A stretch of 64,000 nucleotides of DNA from Panagrolaimus kolymaensis (lineage: Eukaryota > Nematoda > Chromadorea > Rhabditida > Panagrolaimidae), in contig JAJQJQ010000082.1 in NCBI GenBank assembly GCA_028622995.1, positions 372,001-436,000 on the forward strand. Direction: 5' to 3'. Position 1 is the stretch's first letter; each line of letters begins with the position of its first letter. Position numbers and translations under genes: made by a program. Of this stretch, positions 12,701-24,872 are shown one piece after another. The notes beneath the pieces are model-generated. The model saw only the letters and a list, made by a program, of their open reading frames with translations. It did not search any database and was not told the origin of the DNA.

Positions 12701-13272
12701 AAACATTTATTAGGTTTGCATAAATTTTTAATTATAGTTTAAAAAAATTTGACTTTAGAGTTGATAATGACAATCACGTTCTTTTTACAAGAGAATCATT
12801 ACAAGAAGCAATAGAAGATGTATTCAACTTAACAGACATTTTTGTAAGTCCAAAAAATTGTAAAAGTTGCAGTTGTGAAATGGTTGTAACAGCAAATCGA
12901 TTTGGAACCGAACACCCATGGATTGTTCCAATTCGATTAACTGGAATAAATTCACAAGTTCCATTTGCGCTCAAATCAATCAGTTTGTTACCTCCATTAA
13001 TAAAGGTAAGATAAATATGCATGCATGTACATATATATATTTTAATTAATTAAAAAAACTTGCAGCATTATGGCGTTGAATATTACTTGGCTGGCATAAC
13101 CTTCCTTCAACCAAGCGAAGGATTATCCCACTTTATTTGTATCATTCCATACAATGGAGGCTTCTTATTTTACGATGGATTTTCAACTGAAAACCTACCA
13201 ATCCACGAAGCATTAAACCGTGTTGCTTCGAAAAAAGCTATGGTCGAAACAATATACTACATTCGAAAGTAA
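6708..13272 (+). CDS. MULE-A: gag-like/MULE transposase/SWIM/PHD/peptidase-like chimera
   Basis: Nineteen exons can be chained in phase: 6708-7290, 7352-7425, 7472-7567, 7726-7812, 7857-8882 (interrupted by a MITE), 8933-9191, 9238-9586, 9644-9842, 9892-9938, 9989-10183, 10268-10708, 10767-11095, 11146-11421, 11472-11946, 12003-12340, 12394-12529, 12574-12713, 12759-13005, 13066-13272. Without the MITE this gives about 1,666 residues. Order: retrotransposon-gag-like domain (~1-195), Ser/Lys/acidic region (~280-440), MULE transposase with YDTSF, TDDE and an NVAESIN motif (~700-900), SWIM finger CTC...CIH (~1050), PHD-like Cys/His cluster ending in WFCYKH (~1330-1380), then a C-terminal domain with NTCSFDGF and GLSHF...FYDGF boxes that look like the Cys and His/Asp boxes of ubiquitin-specific peptidases. 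The 9586/9644 join is the weakest: the better acceptor at 9621 is out of frame. Likely a transposon or domesticated transposase gene; peptidase function is inference. Confidence 0.75.
8263..8757. mobile_element. hAT-type MITE inserted in a MULE-A exon
   Basis: A 495-bp element has 10-bp terminal inverted repeats CAGAGCTGTC/GACAGCTCTG and a perfect 8-bp target duplication TGCAGAAG (8255-8262 and 8758-8765). Both features fit the hAT superfamily. It has no transposase and is packed with AGTGAA/TTCACT subterminal motifs, many forming AAGCTTCACTTAA-like palindromes. Removing the element and one duplication copy rejoins the MULE-A exon in frame, so the insertion is younger than the gene. Confidence 0.93.
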
Positions 13273-14160
13273 ATCATTCAGTCAACTTTAACAATATTTT
13301 AATATTTATCTTTCTTCTTTAATTTTAAAATTATTAATTACATCAATCTTAACCATCATTTTTTAATAATATTCATTTACAAAAAACATTTAATCCAAGT
13401 TTTGTAAAACAACTAAAAATAAAAAACCAAAAAAAAACATTTTCTTTTCTAATTTTTTAAATAATTTTCTGTCTGAATTTTTAACATATTTTTAATAATT
13501 ATTTTAAATATTTCTTTAAAAATCAAACCCTTTTTGCAAATTGTATTGTCTTTTTTATGTCCCTTTTTTATTAATTATGTTTTTGCTAAATTACTGTAAA
13601 TAAACTTTTAATGCCCCCAAACAGAAAAATAATTTTATAATTTGGTAGGACATGAAAATAAGAATAATTGGATTTCTAAATTAAATTTTCAAAAATTTTT
13701 TCAAATTTGAAAAAAAATGTCTGAGGAAAAATGTTTTTCTTTGGTAGTCTGACCTAAAGGATTACCGCACTTTTTGATTCTTTTGCCAAACTATATAAAC
13801 GCTTTGAATAAATTTTTACAAACTTTAGCATTTTTTGATTGTCGGATATTCTGCAGCTTCAAGTTCCTCGAAGAACTTGAAGTCTTTATTATCTATTTAA
13901 ATGTTAAAGCCTTTGATAGGTGAATGAAGTTGATTGAAACTTCAGATGCATGGTGGAAACACTATAGCTATAAATAATTTTTGTTTTATAAGTCTTTAAT
14001 GGCTTTGGATTTTAAAAATATGAAGCTTATAGCTGAGATTGTGAAATATTTTAATATTTAGAAAATTATTAGTTTGCTATATTTTTAATTATAAAAATTA
14101 GTGAGAAAAAATAAAAACCAAATTTTTTTAATTAACTCGTTAAAATTCAAAAAATTTGAC
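13273..14160. other. Intergenic stretch before the aconitase fragment
   Basis: AT-rich sequence. A small inverted repeat (CTTCAAGTTCCTCGAAGAACTTGAAG, 13857-13882) is the only structure noticed. No upstream aconitase exon is present. Confidence 0.5.
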
Positions 14161-14316
14161 CGCCGAGCCGTAAAGTAGCCCGCCGAGCCGTAAAGTAGCC
14201 CGCCGAGCCGTAAAGTAGCCCGCCGAGCCGTAAAGTATCCCGCCGAGCCGTAAAGTAGCCCGCCGAGCCGTAAAGTAGCCCGCCGGCCGTAGCTCCCGCC
14301 GAGCCGTAAAGTAGCC
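14161..14316 (+). repeat. GC-rich 20-bp tandem array
   Basis: Eight tandem units of CGCCGAGCCGTAAAGTAGCC: seven full 20-bp units, one with a single change (AGTATCC at 14234-14240), and one degenerate 16-bp unit at 14281-14296. The array is about 60 percent GC in a very AT-rich context. Its right end abuts the aconitase homology with no gap. Confidence 0.95.
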
Positions 14317-15287
14317 ATGCCCACTTCACTGGTCGTAATGATGCCAATCCTCAAACTCATGCCTTTGTTACTTCTCCTGAAATTGTCACTGCACTTTCAA
14401 TTGCTGGAACTCTCGATTTTGATCCTCGTCATGATGAACTTACAGCTGCTGATGGAACTAAATTCAAGCTCAAGGAACCTACTGGTAAAGATCTTCCTCC
14501 TCGTGGATTTGATCCTGGAGAGGATACTTATCAATCTCCATCAATGAAAGGCGAGGTTGTTGTTGATCCCAAAAGCGATCGTCTTCAACTTCTTGAACCA
14601 TTCAAACCTTAAAATGGCAAAAACTTTGAAGATTTCGTTATCCTTATGAAAGTCAAAGGAAAGTGTACTACCGATCACATCAGTGCTGCTGGACCATGGC
14701 TCAAATATCGTGGACATCTTGATAACATTTCAAACAATCTTTTCCTTGCTGCTGTTAACGCTGAAAATGGAGAAATGAATAGCATTCGCAATCAACTTAC
14801 AAATGAATTTGGCAAAGTCAACGATACCGCTCGTTATTACAAAAGTAAAGGAGTCGATTGGGTTGCTGTTGGAGATGAAAATTATGGTGAAGGTTCATCT
14901 CGTGAACATGCTGCTCTTGAACCTCGTCATCTTGGTGGACGTGCTATTATCGTCAAAAGTTTTGCTCGTATTCACGGTAATTTTATCATTAACTTTTAAG
15001 CAAACTTATTTCTTTATTTTTTAGAAACCAATCTCAAAAAACAAGGCATGCTTCCTTTGACTTTTGCTAATCCATCGGATTATGACAAAGTTCAACCTTC
15101 TGATCGCATCTCCATTCTTGGTCTTACTGAATTTGCTCCTGGTAAGCCACTCAAGGCTCTTCTCAAACACAAGGATGGATCAAAGGATGAAATCACTCTC
15201 AACCATACTTTCAACGAACAACAAATTGAATGGTTTAAAGCTGGATCCGCGTTGAATCGCATGAAACAAGTAGCTGCAAATAAATAA
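14317..15287 (+). pseudogene. aco-2: 3' fragment of mitochondrial aconitase
   Basis: The translation matches the C-terminal third of mitochondrial aconitase (citrate to isocitrate, TCA cycle). The fragment starts at the FTGRNDANP motif, just after the tandem array, and covers the linker and the swivelling domain 4, with [14 protein letters not shown] and the [11 protein letters not shown] substrate-binding motif. A phase-consistent intron (14977-15024) is kept. The N-terminal domains with the three iron-sulfur cysteines are missing, and an in-frame TAA interrupts the reading frame at 14610-14612, next to LEPFKP. Codon choice upstream and downstream remains gene-like and there are no other lesions, so inactivation looks recent or the stop is an assembly error. 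A functional aconitase cannot be made from this locus as written. An AATAAA-type signal follows at about 15355. Confidence 0.9.
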
Positions 15288-15520
15288 ATCATATTAGTAA
15301 TTGATTAGTTAGATGACCTGTGTATTGTCATATTATTTTTCGTGCTATATAGTATAATAAATTCATATTTTGCATTTTTGTGTTTTTATTCTTTTTGAAG
15401 GTTTATAAGCTTTTATGAATACTTGAAACTAATTCTATTGTGCCATTTCGAAACTTTATTCTTTCATTTTTAGGCTAAGAATCTCTATTTTGGTTATATT
15501 TTAAACTATTAACATTCATA

Positions 15521-15946
15521 ATGTCTGAAGCTGAACAAACTACTATGCCGCCTCCAGCTCTTCCAACATCCGAACCACCAACTGCTGAAGCCAATCAAGG
15601 ACTAACAACAACTGATGAACCTAAACCAACAGAATCAATGGATTTTACTCCTATGGCTAACGCTGGACAACAAGATGCTTCTGATACTGCTGTCACAGCT
15701 GCAATGCCTCCACCAACTGCGAAAGCTGTATCACAAGAACCTAAAAAGGATCAACAAAACGATGCTCAACATATGGCACTTCAAAATATTCCTACTCGTC
15801 AATATCTTGATCAAACAGTGGTTCCTTTACTTTTACAAGCTCTTGGACATCTTGCTCGTGAACGTCCAGCTAATCCTATTCAATTCTTGGGTGAATATTT
15901 CCTTCGTGAAAAAGATCGCTACAATTCTGATGCTACTCAACAATGA
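15521..15946 (+). CDS. dpy-30: DPY-30 homologue (MLL/COMPASS subunit)
   Basis: A single-exon gene for 141 residues. The first ~85 residues are Pro/Ala/Glu/Gln-rich and disordered-looking; the C-terminal ~45 hold the classic Dpy-30 dimerisation motif, with [17 protein letters not shown] followed by [14 protein letters not shown]. In the known family this helical pair forms the dimer that binds ASH2L in SET1/MLL histone H3K4 methyltransferase complexes, and in nematodes the protein is also needed for dosage compensation. The family core is usually about 100 residues, so the N-terminal extension is somewhat long. A polypyrimidine-AG site (TTTTTAG, about 15473) lies 45 nt upstream, compatible with trans-splicing. 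No lesions are seen. Confidence 0.95.
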   Translation: MSEAEQTTMPPPALPTSEPPTAEANQGLTTTDEPKPTESMDFTPMANAGQQDASDTAVTAAMPPPTAKAVSQEPKKDQQNDAQHMALQNIPTRQYLDQTVVPLLLQALGHLARERPANPIQFLGEYFLREKDRYNSDATQQ

Positions 15947-16146
15947 AATCATTTTGTTTTGCTTTGTTACTTTTTTAACTTATGATATTGTCTTCTTATT
16001 TATTATTATTATTTTTTCTTCTGTACTTGAATAAACACTTATTTATATGTATGTAAATTGATGTAAAAAGCATGATAATTTTATTGGTTTTAACCTAACC
16101 TATTTACCTTTTCACATTCACAAGACTAAAATTGCTCATGATTAAC

Positions 16147-16156
16147 TTTTTTTCAG
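16147..16156 (+). promoter_or_regulatory. Probable trans-splice acceptor of the lark gene
   Basis: TTTTTTTCAG ends 18 nt before the ATG at 16175 with no matching upstream donor or exon. That position and sequence are typical of spliced-leader acceptor sites in nematodes. Confidence 0.5.
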
Positions 16157-16174
16157 TTTGTTGATTAAGACAAA

Positions 16175-17646
16175 ATGGTAAAATTATTTGTTGGAAATCT
16201 TGCTGATTCCATTGATTCACATAGACTCAAAAACTTCTTCTTACAACATGTCAACGTTCAAGAATGTGATGTTTTAAAGCATTTTGCTTTTGTGGTATGG
16301 AATTCTTTGCTATTTTTCATGTTTTCACTAATAATGATTCTCTTTTTCAGCATGTATCAACGGAAGAAGATGCAACTATGGTAATTGAAAAATTCAATAA
16401 AGAAATGTTAGAAGGACGAGAAATTCATATTGAACGTTCAACTTCGCGGTTAAGGAAAGAACCTGGAATGTCTGACAAATGTTTCACGTTAGTGTCCAAT
16501 GTCTTGTTATTTTCATTTTGATTTATTGAAGTTTCCAGATGTGGCGATGATGATCATAAAACACCTCAATGTCCTCAAGAGCAAGGAAATTCAAGGAAAA
16601 CGAAGAGACCGTTAGTTATTAATCCCACTTTATTTTGTTAATCAAATCATTTTTAGGAGAGAAGAAAATGATGGTATCTCTGCTAAACGGCCAAATACAA
16701 GATCAAATGTTTCAAATACACCTGGTGGGCCGAATTGCTGGGGTTATTCTGTACCAACTATAGTTGATTCCGATGCTGAAATACCATGTCCTACAAATCT
16801 GTAAGTTTATTAATGTGATTTAACTTCTTTAATGTGATTCCATTTTAGTGAACTAAAAAACTTGTATGATCAATACAAAGACTCTCGAACGCGTTACTTT
16901 TACTTTCGTGAAAAACTTCAAAAAGAACTTAGCCTTCAACCTCCATTGGATGTTTATGGTACTCCTGTTCCTGCTGTTTCGATTGGAAGAGTGGATTTAG
17001 CTCGATGTGTTCCACCTCCGACTCCACTTATGTCAATTCCTTCAACACCAATTCCATATCCTGGTGTTAAACAACTTCATCCTCCAACATTTGCAACTCC
17101 ACCTTATCCAGTATCAAAATATCCTGGTGCTACTCCATCACCAAGGTTCTCAACGCCATCAACAGCTGCTTATCCAGGAGCTGCTCCACCTTCCGTGTAT
17201 ACTCCTAAATCATCCGCGTTCGTTTATTGTAATTGTTTATCGGGACATTTAACGCGATACATTTTTGCGTGTTACTTAGTTTGTTGCTTTTTATTTTTTG
17301 TCATTCGAGTATATCCTAAAGCGTGTTTTAAATTTTTAACCGCTAACTTATTCGCGAATCGAGTCGTGAAAAACTTTTGTTGTTGTTGTGCATTTATGAA
17401 CATTAGGATAACATATTTCTTTCTTACCTTGCTAATCTTCTTTCATTTTTTAGGTATGGTCATCAACAATCACCTCATCATTATGCTCCAATTAAGAATG
17501 AACAACCTATGACACCTTATGGTAGGCCGATCAAGAGAGAGGATCCTATGATAACATATGGCAGGACTCCACCAATGTATCATCAACATCCTCGAAATTA
17601 TTCAACTCCATCATACAGCAGCAGTAATATTCCTGGACACCGTTAA
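16175..17646 (+). CDS. Lark/RBM4-type RNA-binding protein
   Basis: Six exons join in phase (16175-16294, 16351-16487, 16539-16610, 16657-16800, 16849-17217, 17454-17646) to give about 344 residues. Residues ~1-70 form one RNA-recognition motif, with RNP2 KLFVGNL at the start and RNP1-like KHFAFV across the first intron. A retroviral-type CCHC zinc knuckle (CFTCGDDDHKTPQC) follows, created across the exon 2/3 junction. The rest is Pro/Tyr/Thr-rich low-complexity sequence with KREDP-like basic patches. RRM plus one zinc knuckle is the Lark/RBM4 architecture, a family acting in splicing and translation; that family usually has two RRMs, so this resembles the shortened nematode RNP-1 type. Intron 5 (17218-17453) is unusually long for this genome and carries an open frame without a stop for most of its length. 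Confidence 0.85.
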
Positions 17647-17686
17647 ATCGAAGAACATCAAAAGAAAGAAAATTTTGTTACATACC

Positions 17687-17711
17687 GATGACGACGATGA
17701 TGATGATGATG
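17687..17711 (+). repeat. GAT/GAC microsatellite in lark 3' UTR
   Basis: A run of GATGACGACGATGATGATG-type trinucleotides about 40 nt past the stop codon of the lark gene. Confidence 0.85.
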
Positions 17712-18325
17712 CATCCACCTTTTTTATATATTATTTTTCGTAGTTTTATTACCTTTGTTTAAATTTATGTTATTGTCTTCTTATGTACTTCTAATTTCTG
17801 TATAAAAAATAAAAAAAGATTTATTTGACTAAATAAAGCAGTTTTGTATTGAAATTTTTTTGTTTTGGTTGATTTCTTTCTCCAAAGTTTGAATATATTT
17901 AAAGGAATTTTGAATTCTTCAATGTTTGTTTGAGTGAGAAAGTTTAGTAGCTCATTTATCAAGGGAATAAGCTTTGAGATTATTGGGCTTATTGGTTATT
18001 TTATTTGTAGCATTAAAAGAAAAACTTGCTAGTAGCTACCTTTATTAGGTGCTTTCATCTTTTTTTTCCTCGATGGTTGGCTGCTCCTTTTTTTCTCAAA
18101 TTTGCGTCCCACATTTTATGGCTAAAAGTGTTTTAACCAACGCAAGCTTGTTTTCAATCTTTCAAAATTTTGAAAGATTTTTTCAATCTTTGAAAGCTTT
18201 GAAGAAAAAAAACCAATATTTTTTTTATCCAACAAAACTTTATTACCTTTCAACGTTTTTTAGGGTTATTAACCAAATTTTATTGAATATCTATAATAAC
18301 CTCAACTTGTGTTTGAACGACGACG

Positions 18326-21300
18326 ATGTCTGGACCAGCTCGAACTCATGAAGGTTTGTACTTTTTTTTAAATGTTTTTTTGAATAACTAACTTTTCCAT
18401 TCATTTTTCAGAAATCGAATCTCATATGACCACCAGAAAACGAAAAATACCTGATAATATTGATGAAGATGGTAATGTCGTAGAAAAAGTTGCTTTTGGT
18501 GGTGCAGGTGGATACGATGAGGTTTTTTTTTGCAAAAAAAGATTTTCCCGCGTTTACTTTGTGATTTTTAGGATGTTTATGATTCCAAGAAAGGTGGTGA
18601 TGGATATCATCAATCGATTGGTGTTGCATCAGATGATGAAGATGATGTCGATGAATTAATGGTGCGGTCAGCAAAGAAACGTCAAATAGAACCAACAAAA
18701 TTCTTAGAAGAAGCTGCAAGAGATAATGATGATATTGATCCAATGGCTCCAACTCGACCTCGTACAATTGCTGAACGACAAAATGAATATCAATCTCGAG
18801 CACGAATTCGTCCTATTTCGCCCGAAAGAGTTGATCCATTTTTGGATCAAACACCTCAACATGGTCAACGAAGTTATGCTGATGTTATGAAAGAAAAAGC
18901 TTATTATGAAGATAAGCAACAAGTTGAACGTGAAATGGCTGATAAGTATAAATCTGGAGAATTAAAAGAAGTGGAACCTGCTCCAACTCCATCTGGTGGA
19001 CAAAGAAAACGACTAGGAATTACTACTGTTAGTGCAAAAGTTGCACCTTATGTAAGTTTTCGTTTTCGATTCTTAATGTTTTCGTTAACTTTACATTCAT
19101 TTTCAGGCTCAAACTCCACATTTTGATCGATGGGAAGAAACTCCAATGAATCTTCTACCTGGTGATGCTACTCCAAGTCACATCTCAAATGGCGCTGCAG
19201 CAGCAACTCCAACAAGGAATCGATGGGATGATGCATCAGCTATAGCACCTGGCGCTGCTACTCCACAATGGCATAATCCTGATGCCGATGATGATTTTGA
19301 ATCAAAAGAAAGTGCATCAGCTCGTCGAAGATCACGTTGGGATATGACTCCTTCAGCTGAAACACCACGTTCATTTGATTTTACACCAAAGATGGAAGCT
19401 GGAAATTCAACGCCATCGTACACAATGACGCCAGGAGGTGCAACTCCTATTGGTCCAATGGCTCAAGGACTTAAAACTCCTGCACATATTCCTGTTCCAG
19501 GAACTCCTGAACAAGTTGCGTTACAACGGCATCAAATGGATATTGAACTTCGGAATCAACCTATTTCTGATGAAGAACTCGATGCATTGTTTCCACCTGG
19601 CTATAAAATTTGGGCGCCTCCTGCAACTTATGTTCCACTTCGTACACCATCAAGAAAGTTATTTGCTACACCAACTCCTATGCATGGTAGTGTTCATGGT
19701 TTCTCAATGCAAGCAACACCTGCTCGTGGACAAGGTACCGATCAAGGATTAGCTGCCATTCTCGATACTCAACCAAAGGATAAAGAATTACCAGCTCTCA
19801 AACCTGAAGACATGCAATATTTCGACAAGCTTCTAATGGATGTTGATGAATCTCTTTTATCGAAACAAGAAAAAGCTGAACGTGAAATTATGGGTTATCT
19901 GCTAAAAATCAAAAATGGAACTCCACAACAACGAAAAAACGGTTTAAGAAAGATTACAGAAAATGCTCGTCGACTTGGTGCTGGTCCATTGTTCCATCAA
20001 ATTCTACCATTGTTAATGTCACCAACTTTGGAAGATCAAGAACGACATTTGCTTGTTAAAGTTATCGACCGAGTTTTATACAAACTTGATGATCTTGTTC
20101 GACCATATGTTCACAAAATTTTGGTTGTTATTGAACCACTCTTGATTGATGAAGATTATTATGCTCGTGTTGAAGGTCGTGAAATTATTTCAAATCTTGC
20201 CAAAGCTGCTGGTTTAGCTACTATGATTTCAACTATGCGTCCTGATATCGATAATGTTGATGAATATGTTCGAAATACAACTGCTCGTGCTTTTGCTGTG
20301 GTTGCATCTTCTCTTGGTATTCCTGCACTTTTACCATTCTTGAAAGCTGTATGTAAAAGTAAGAAGAGTTGGCAAGCTCGTCATACTGGTATCAAAATTG
20401 TTCAACAAATTGCTATTCTCATGGGCTGCGCAATTCTTCCATATCTCAAACAACTCGTCGAAATTGTTGAAAATGGTTTAACTGATGAACAACAAAAAGT
20501 TCGAACGATGACTGCTCTATGTATTTCTGCATTAGCTGAAGCTTCAGCTCCATATGGTATTGAAGCATTTGATTCCATCTTAAAACCTTTATGGAAGGGA
20601 ATTCGATCACATCGTGGAAAAGGTTTAGCTGCTCAACTCAAAGCTGTTGGTTATTTGATCCCATTAATGGATGCTGAATATGCAAGTTATTATACAAAAG
20701 AAGTTATGCTTATTCTTATTCGTGAATTTATATCTCCTGATGAAGAAATGAAAAAAATTGTTCTCAAAGTGGTGAAACAGTGTTGTTCAACGGATGGCGT
20801 GGAACCTGAATATGTTCGAGATGAAATTTTGGGACCTTTCTTCAAAGCTTTTTGGAATCATCGAATGGCCATGGATCGTCGAAACTACAAGCATCTGGTT
20901 GATACTACTGTAGAAATTGCACAAAAAGTTGGTGGAGTATCAATTATTCAAAGAATCGTGGATGATTTGAAAGATGAAAATGAACAATATCGTAAAATGG
21001 TTATGGAAACAATTGATAATATTATTGTGCTAATGGGAACTACGGATATCGATGATCGCTTGGAACAACAAATCTTTGATGGTATTTTGTATGCTTTTCA
21101 AGAACAATCTCAAGACGTAAGTTTTTTACGGTTTTAACTTTAACGCTTTTTCATACCTTTGTTTTTAGGAAGCTGTTATGTTAAATGGATTTGGTACTGT
21201 ATGCAATGGCTTTGGTAAACGTGCTAAAAGTTATTTACCTCAAATTTGTGGTACTATTCTATGGAGATTAAACAACAAAACAGCAAAAGTTCGTCAACAA

Positions 21301-22464
21301 GCTGCTGATTTGATTTCGAAGATTGCACCTGTGATGGGAATATGTAAAGAAGATAAACTCTTGTGCCATTTGGGTGTTGTATTATTCGAATATCTTGGTG
21401 AAGAATATCCTGAAGTACTTGGATCAATTATCAGTGCATTAAAAGCTGTCGTGGAAGTTGTTGGAATGACCAAGATGACGCCACCAATCAAAGATTTACT
21501 TCCACGTTTAACTCCTATTTTGAAAAATCGGTATGTTATTACGTTTTTGAACTCGTGATATAATGTTTGATCATTTTTAGGCATGAAAAAGTACAAGAAA
21601 ACACTATTGAACTTGTTGGTCGCATTGCTGATAGAGGATCCGAATTTGTTTCAGCACGTGAATGGATGAGAATTTGCTTTGAATTGCTTGATTTATTGAA
21701 AGCTCATAGAAAATCAATCAGAAGAGCTGCTATCAACACTTTTGGGTATATTGCTAAAGCTATTGGTCCACATGATGTCTTAGCAACTTTACTCAATAAT
21801 TTGAAAGTTCAAGAACGTCAACTTCGTATTTGTACTACTGTTGCTATCGCCATTGTTGCTGAAACTTGTGCGCCATTTACTGTGTTACCTGCAATTATGA
21901 ATGAATATCGTGTACCTGAAATCAATGTTCAAAATGGTGTTCTCAAAGCTTTATCATTCTTATTTGAATATGTTGGTGAAATGGCAAAGGATTATATTTA
22001 TGCTGTTACTCCTCTTCTTATTGATGCTCTTCAAGAAAGGTAAGTCCTCTTTACTTTTACGATTCTCTTTTACACTATGGGTTTTTAGGGATATTGTTCA
22101 TCGTCAAATTGCTATCGATGCTACAGCTCATTTAACTCTTGGTGTTGTTGGTTTTGGCTGTGAAGATGCTCTTGTTCATCTTCTTAATCATATATGGCCA
22201 AATCTTCTTGAAATTTCACCTCATGTTATTCAACGTTTTATCTTTGCTTGTGATGCTATGAGAGTTGCGATTGGTCCTATTAAGGTTATGCAATATTGTC
22301 TTCAAGGTCTCTTCCATCCTGCTCGAAAAGTTCGTGATCCATGCTGGAAAGTTTATAACAATTTGATCCTTGGTAGTCAAGATGCTTTGGTCGCTGGATA
22401 TCCGAGAATTCAAAATACTGAAACCAATCACTTTGTTCGTGATGATCTTGATATTGTTTTGTAA
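18326..22464 (+). CDS. sftb-1: Splicing factor SF3B1 (SAP155)
   Basis: Seven exons (18326-18353, 18412-18521, 18572-19051, 19107-21116, 21169-21530, 21581-22039, 22089-22464) all join in phase and give about 1,274 residues, close to the ~1,300 of SF3B1. The N-terminal ~400 residues hold repeated Arg-Trp-Asp and Thr-Pro motifs ([21 protein letters not shown]), the phosphorylated, p14/U2AF-binding region. The segment [20 protein letters not shown] is highly conserved in the family. The rest is a HEAT-repeat superhelix to the C-terminus. In the U2 snRNP this protein clamps the branch-point helix. The gene has no lesion and is the best-conserved one in the window. The symbol follows the C. elegans orthologue. 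Confidence 0.97.
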
Positions 22465-23392
22465 TATTATTTTTTCTTTTGGTTGTTATTTTTTCTTATG
22501 TATTTTAACTTTCCTTGTCTTTTATTTTTTGATAAAGTTTTATTAATGGATCAAACAATAGGAAAAGCAAATTATAGGCATACAGTACTCTCAGCTGAAA
22601 ATTAAACATTTTGTACAGAAAAAATCAAAACAAATTTTAGAGAGATGGAAGCTTATGTTTCATTGGTCATGTGTTCAGAATATGAAGGCAAATTGAGTTA
22701 AAGCGTTGTTGGCCGATGATAAAGTTCTGTTTCGTTGCCATCCATAGCGAATGAAAGAAAAGTTTTGATGATAGTATAAAAGGCGAATATTGTTAAATTA
22801 AACTAAGAAGGAATGAAAGCTGTTTTAGAAATGGAGGAATGGCTTTGAGTTGCTTCTTTCAAGGCTTTTTATATGAAACCTCAAAAACTTTTTTATGCTC
22901 ATATAAACATGGGCGTGGTGGATCTTCTTCACTCAATAAAAGCTTCTAAAATTTATCACAACTAAAATAACATTATTACCCAAAATAAACGCCCATAATT
23001 ACATAAGCGCATTTAAAAAAATTCAAAAAGTTTACAACAACTTTGTCCCTCTTTTTATCGTCTTTCCTTCTTTGATTGGAAAAAAAACTTTATGTGTGTT
23101 GTTCATAGTTTGTTTGGCCTGATCGCTCGCTTCTTTAAAAGTAAGAGGCTTTTCTCTTTAACTTTTTTTGATTGATCAACCAAAACATTGATGAAAATTT
23201 ACCAATGATGACTAATAAAATGATTTTGTTTGTATTTGCAATAATAATAATAACTTTTTACAAAAATATTTTTATATGTATTTGCTGACTACCGTATTAG
23301 AAAGTTTAAGGTATTGATTTTATTTTATTATCAAATAAAGTTTATTATTGAAAGACAATTTAAATTGTTAGTGTTTTATGAAAATATTATTT
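22465..23392. other. Intergenic between SF3B1 and the four-span gene
   Basis: No coding pattern. AATAAA-like signals for both convergent genes lie here (for example at about 22530 and, on the minus strand, near 23340). Nothing else is recognised. Confidence 0.5.
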
Positions 23393-24872
23393 TTAAATAG
23401 ATGAAGTTGAAGGATTATTTTCTGCAGCTTTCTTTTGTTTGAGATATTTGAAACAACGATAAAATATGTTGATCCATACAAAGAGAATTGCTAGACAAAG
23501 TAAAAAACATCCAAAGATCAGAACAGACATCAACAGAGTTGGAGGACCCCAGGCATAGATTAGATAAATCAAGACCAATGGAAGTAAAATGATGTAGAAT
23601 GTCTAAAAGATGATAGATAAGAACCAAGAATTATTAAAAAGTTAATAAAAGAACTTACATGAATGATCAAAGGAAGAATCAAGAAAGCAGGAATAACTTT
23701 TTCAATTCCATATAGAACAATACCATACAACAAAGCATGACATATTGGTGCTGCGAAACCAGTTGAATTATCATAGAACATGAGACTTTGTAATACAGAG
23801 ATCAAATCAATAAAAATAAAAAGATAGCATAAAAATTTTGCACTTTCTTTTGGTTCATTGTTAAATTCAGATTTAGTCATTTTTGATGATGTTTTCTTTT
23901 CTTCAAGATCAGATTCAAATAATAGGATAAAATACGATTGAATATATTGTTGTTGAACTTTGCAATCCACCTAAAAAAAAGCTTGATTAAAATTTGTACA
24001 TAGAAAAAATAAGAACAACGCACGGTGAAAGAAGATTTGCAGCAGCAGAAACAATCAAATGCAAGAAGAAGAAAAGCGCCGAATGAAAAAAGTAAAAAAA
24101 ACTTTTTCGGCAACCATGACTTTTTTTTTGCTTTCATTCATTTTTATGCAAATTTTCAACGCGCTTTTATTTTTGATGCAGCGCCATGTGAATGAAAAAT
24201 TATGAGGTTATTAGACGAATAATGAAATTTTCTTGGAAGAACAACTGGTGTTTTTTTAAAATTGAAATTTTGTTAGTAATAAAAATAAAATTTTTATTTA
24301 AGCCGGTGCTTTTTTTCTTAAATACGGTTGCTGTGGCTTTTGTTTTGACAATTGGTAGAGAAGAAAATATAAAAGGAAAATAACTTACTTTAATTACAAT
24401 TTTTCCATTAATGAAAGTTTCATGTGGACGATTATCACGAGGTGGAGCCCAATCAATGTTGAAGTCATCGATGTTGAATGGTGGAAGCGATGGAGCATAT
24501 TGACGAACTTCTTTTTCTTCAAATTGAGCACCATCACGAAGTTCATCTTCATTTTCAATCATTGGAATATATTCATCTTCAACCATAATTGGAGCATTAC
24601 CAGGAAATTCTTCGAAGATTGAATCATTTCCAATGCTTTCTGGAGCAGAAACAAATTGTTCCGATGAAGAACTTGAAAGACGCTTGTTTGATTGAGTTGT
24701 CGAAAGATTTTCATATGTAACAGAAGAATCATCGATTACGACATCGTTGATATCTTCATAGCCACCATAAAGATAATCAGCAAGTTTTTCTATTTCTTCT
24801 TCCTAAAAAATGAGTTATAGTAAGAAAGAAAAAAAACAGAGAAATGTAACTAACCTTTGTGTCGAAGACCAT
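23393..24872 (-). CDS. Unknown four-span membrane protein
   Basis: Four exons on the minus strand (24872-24855, 24802-24389, 23970-23659, 23602-23393) join in phase for 317 residues. The N-terminal ~145 residues are acidic and Ser/Thr-rich without hydrophobic stretches and contain a DxFNIDWAPP-like motif. Four hydrophobic helices follow in exons 3 and 4, separated by short loops, and the tail ends in a Lys/Ala/Ser-rich sequence. No signal peptide is seen, so the long N-terminus is probably cytosolic. Four-span proteins of this size include LAPTM/tetraspan-like nematode families, but I see no diagnostic motif (no CCG of tetraspanins). Exon 2 holds about 45 percent of the protein. No lesions; probably a functional, nematode-type gene. 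Confidence 0.8.

Noticed and set aside
14161..14316. CRISPR-like repeat array
   Set aside because: Units are directly tandem with no unique spacers, and the host is a eukaryote.
14085..14360. Minus-strand proteins with repeated Tyr/Gly/Ser/Ala units
   Set aside because: Translations of the 20-bp tandem array; 20 is not a multiple of 3, so the array cycles through all frames.
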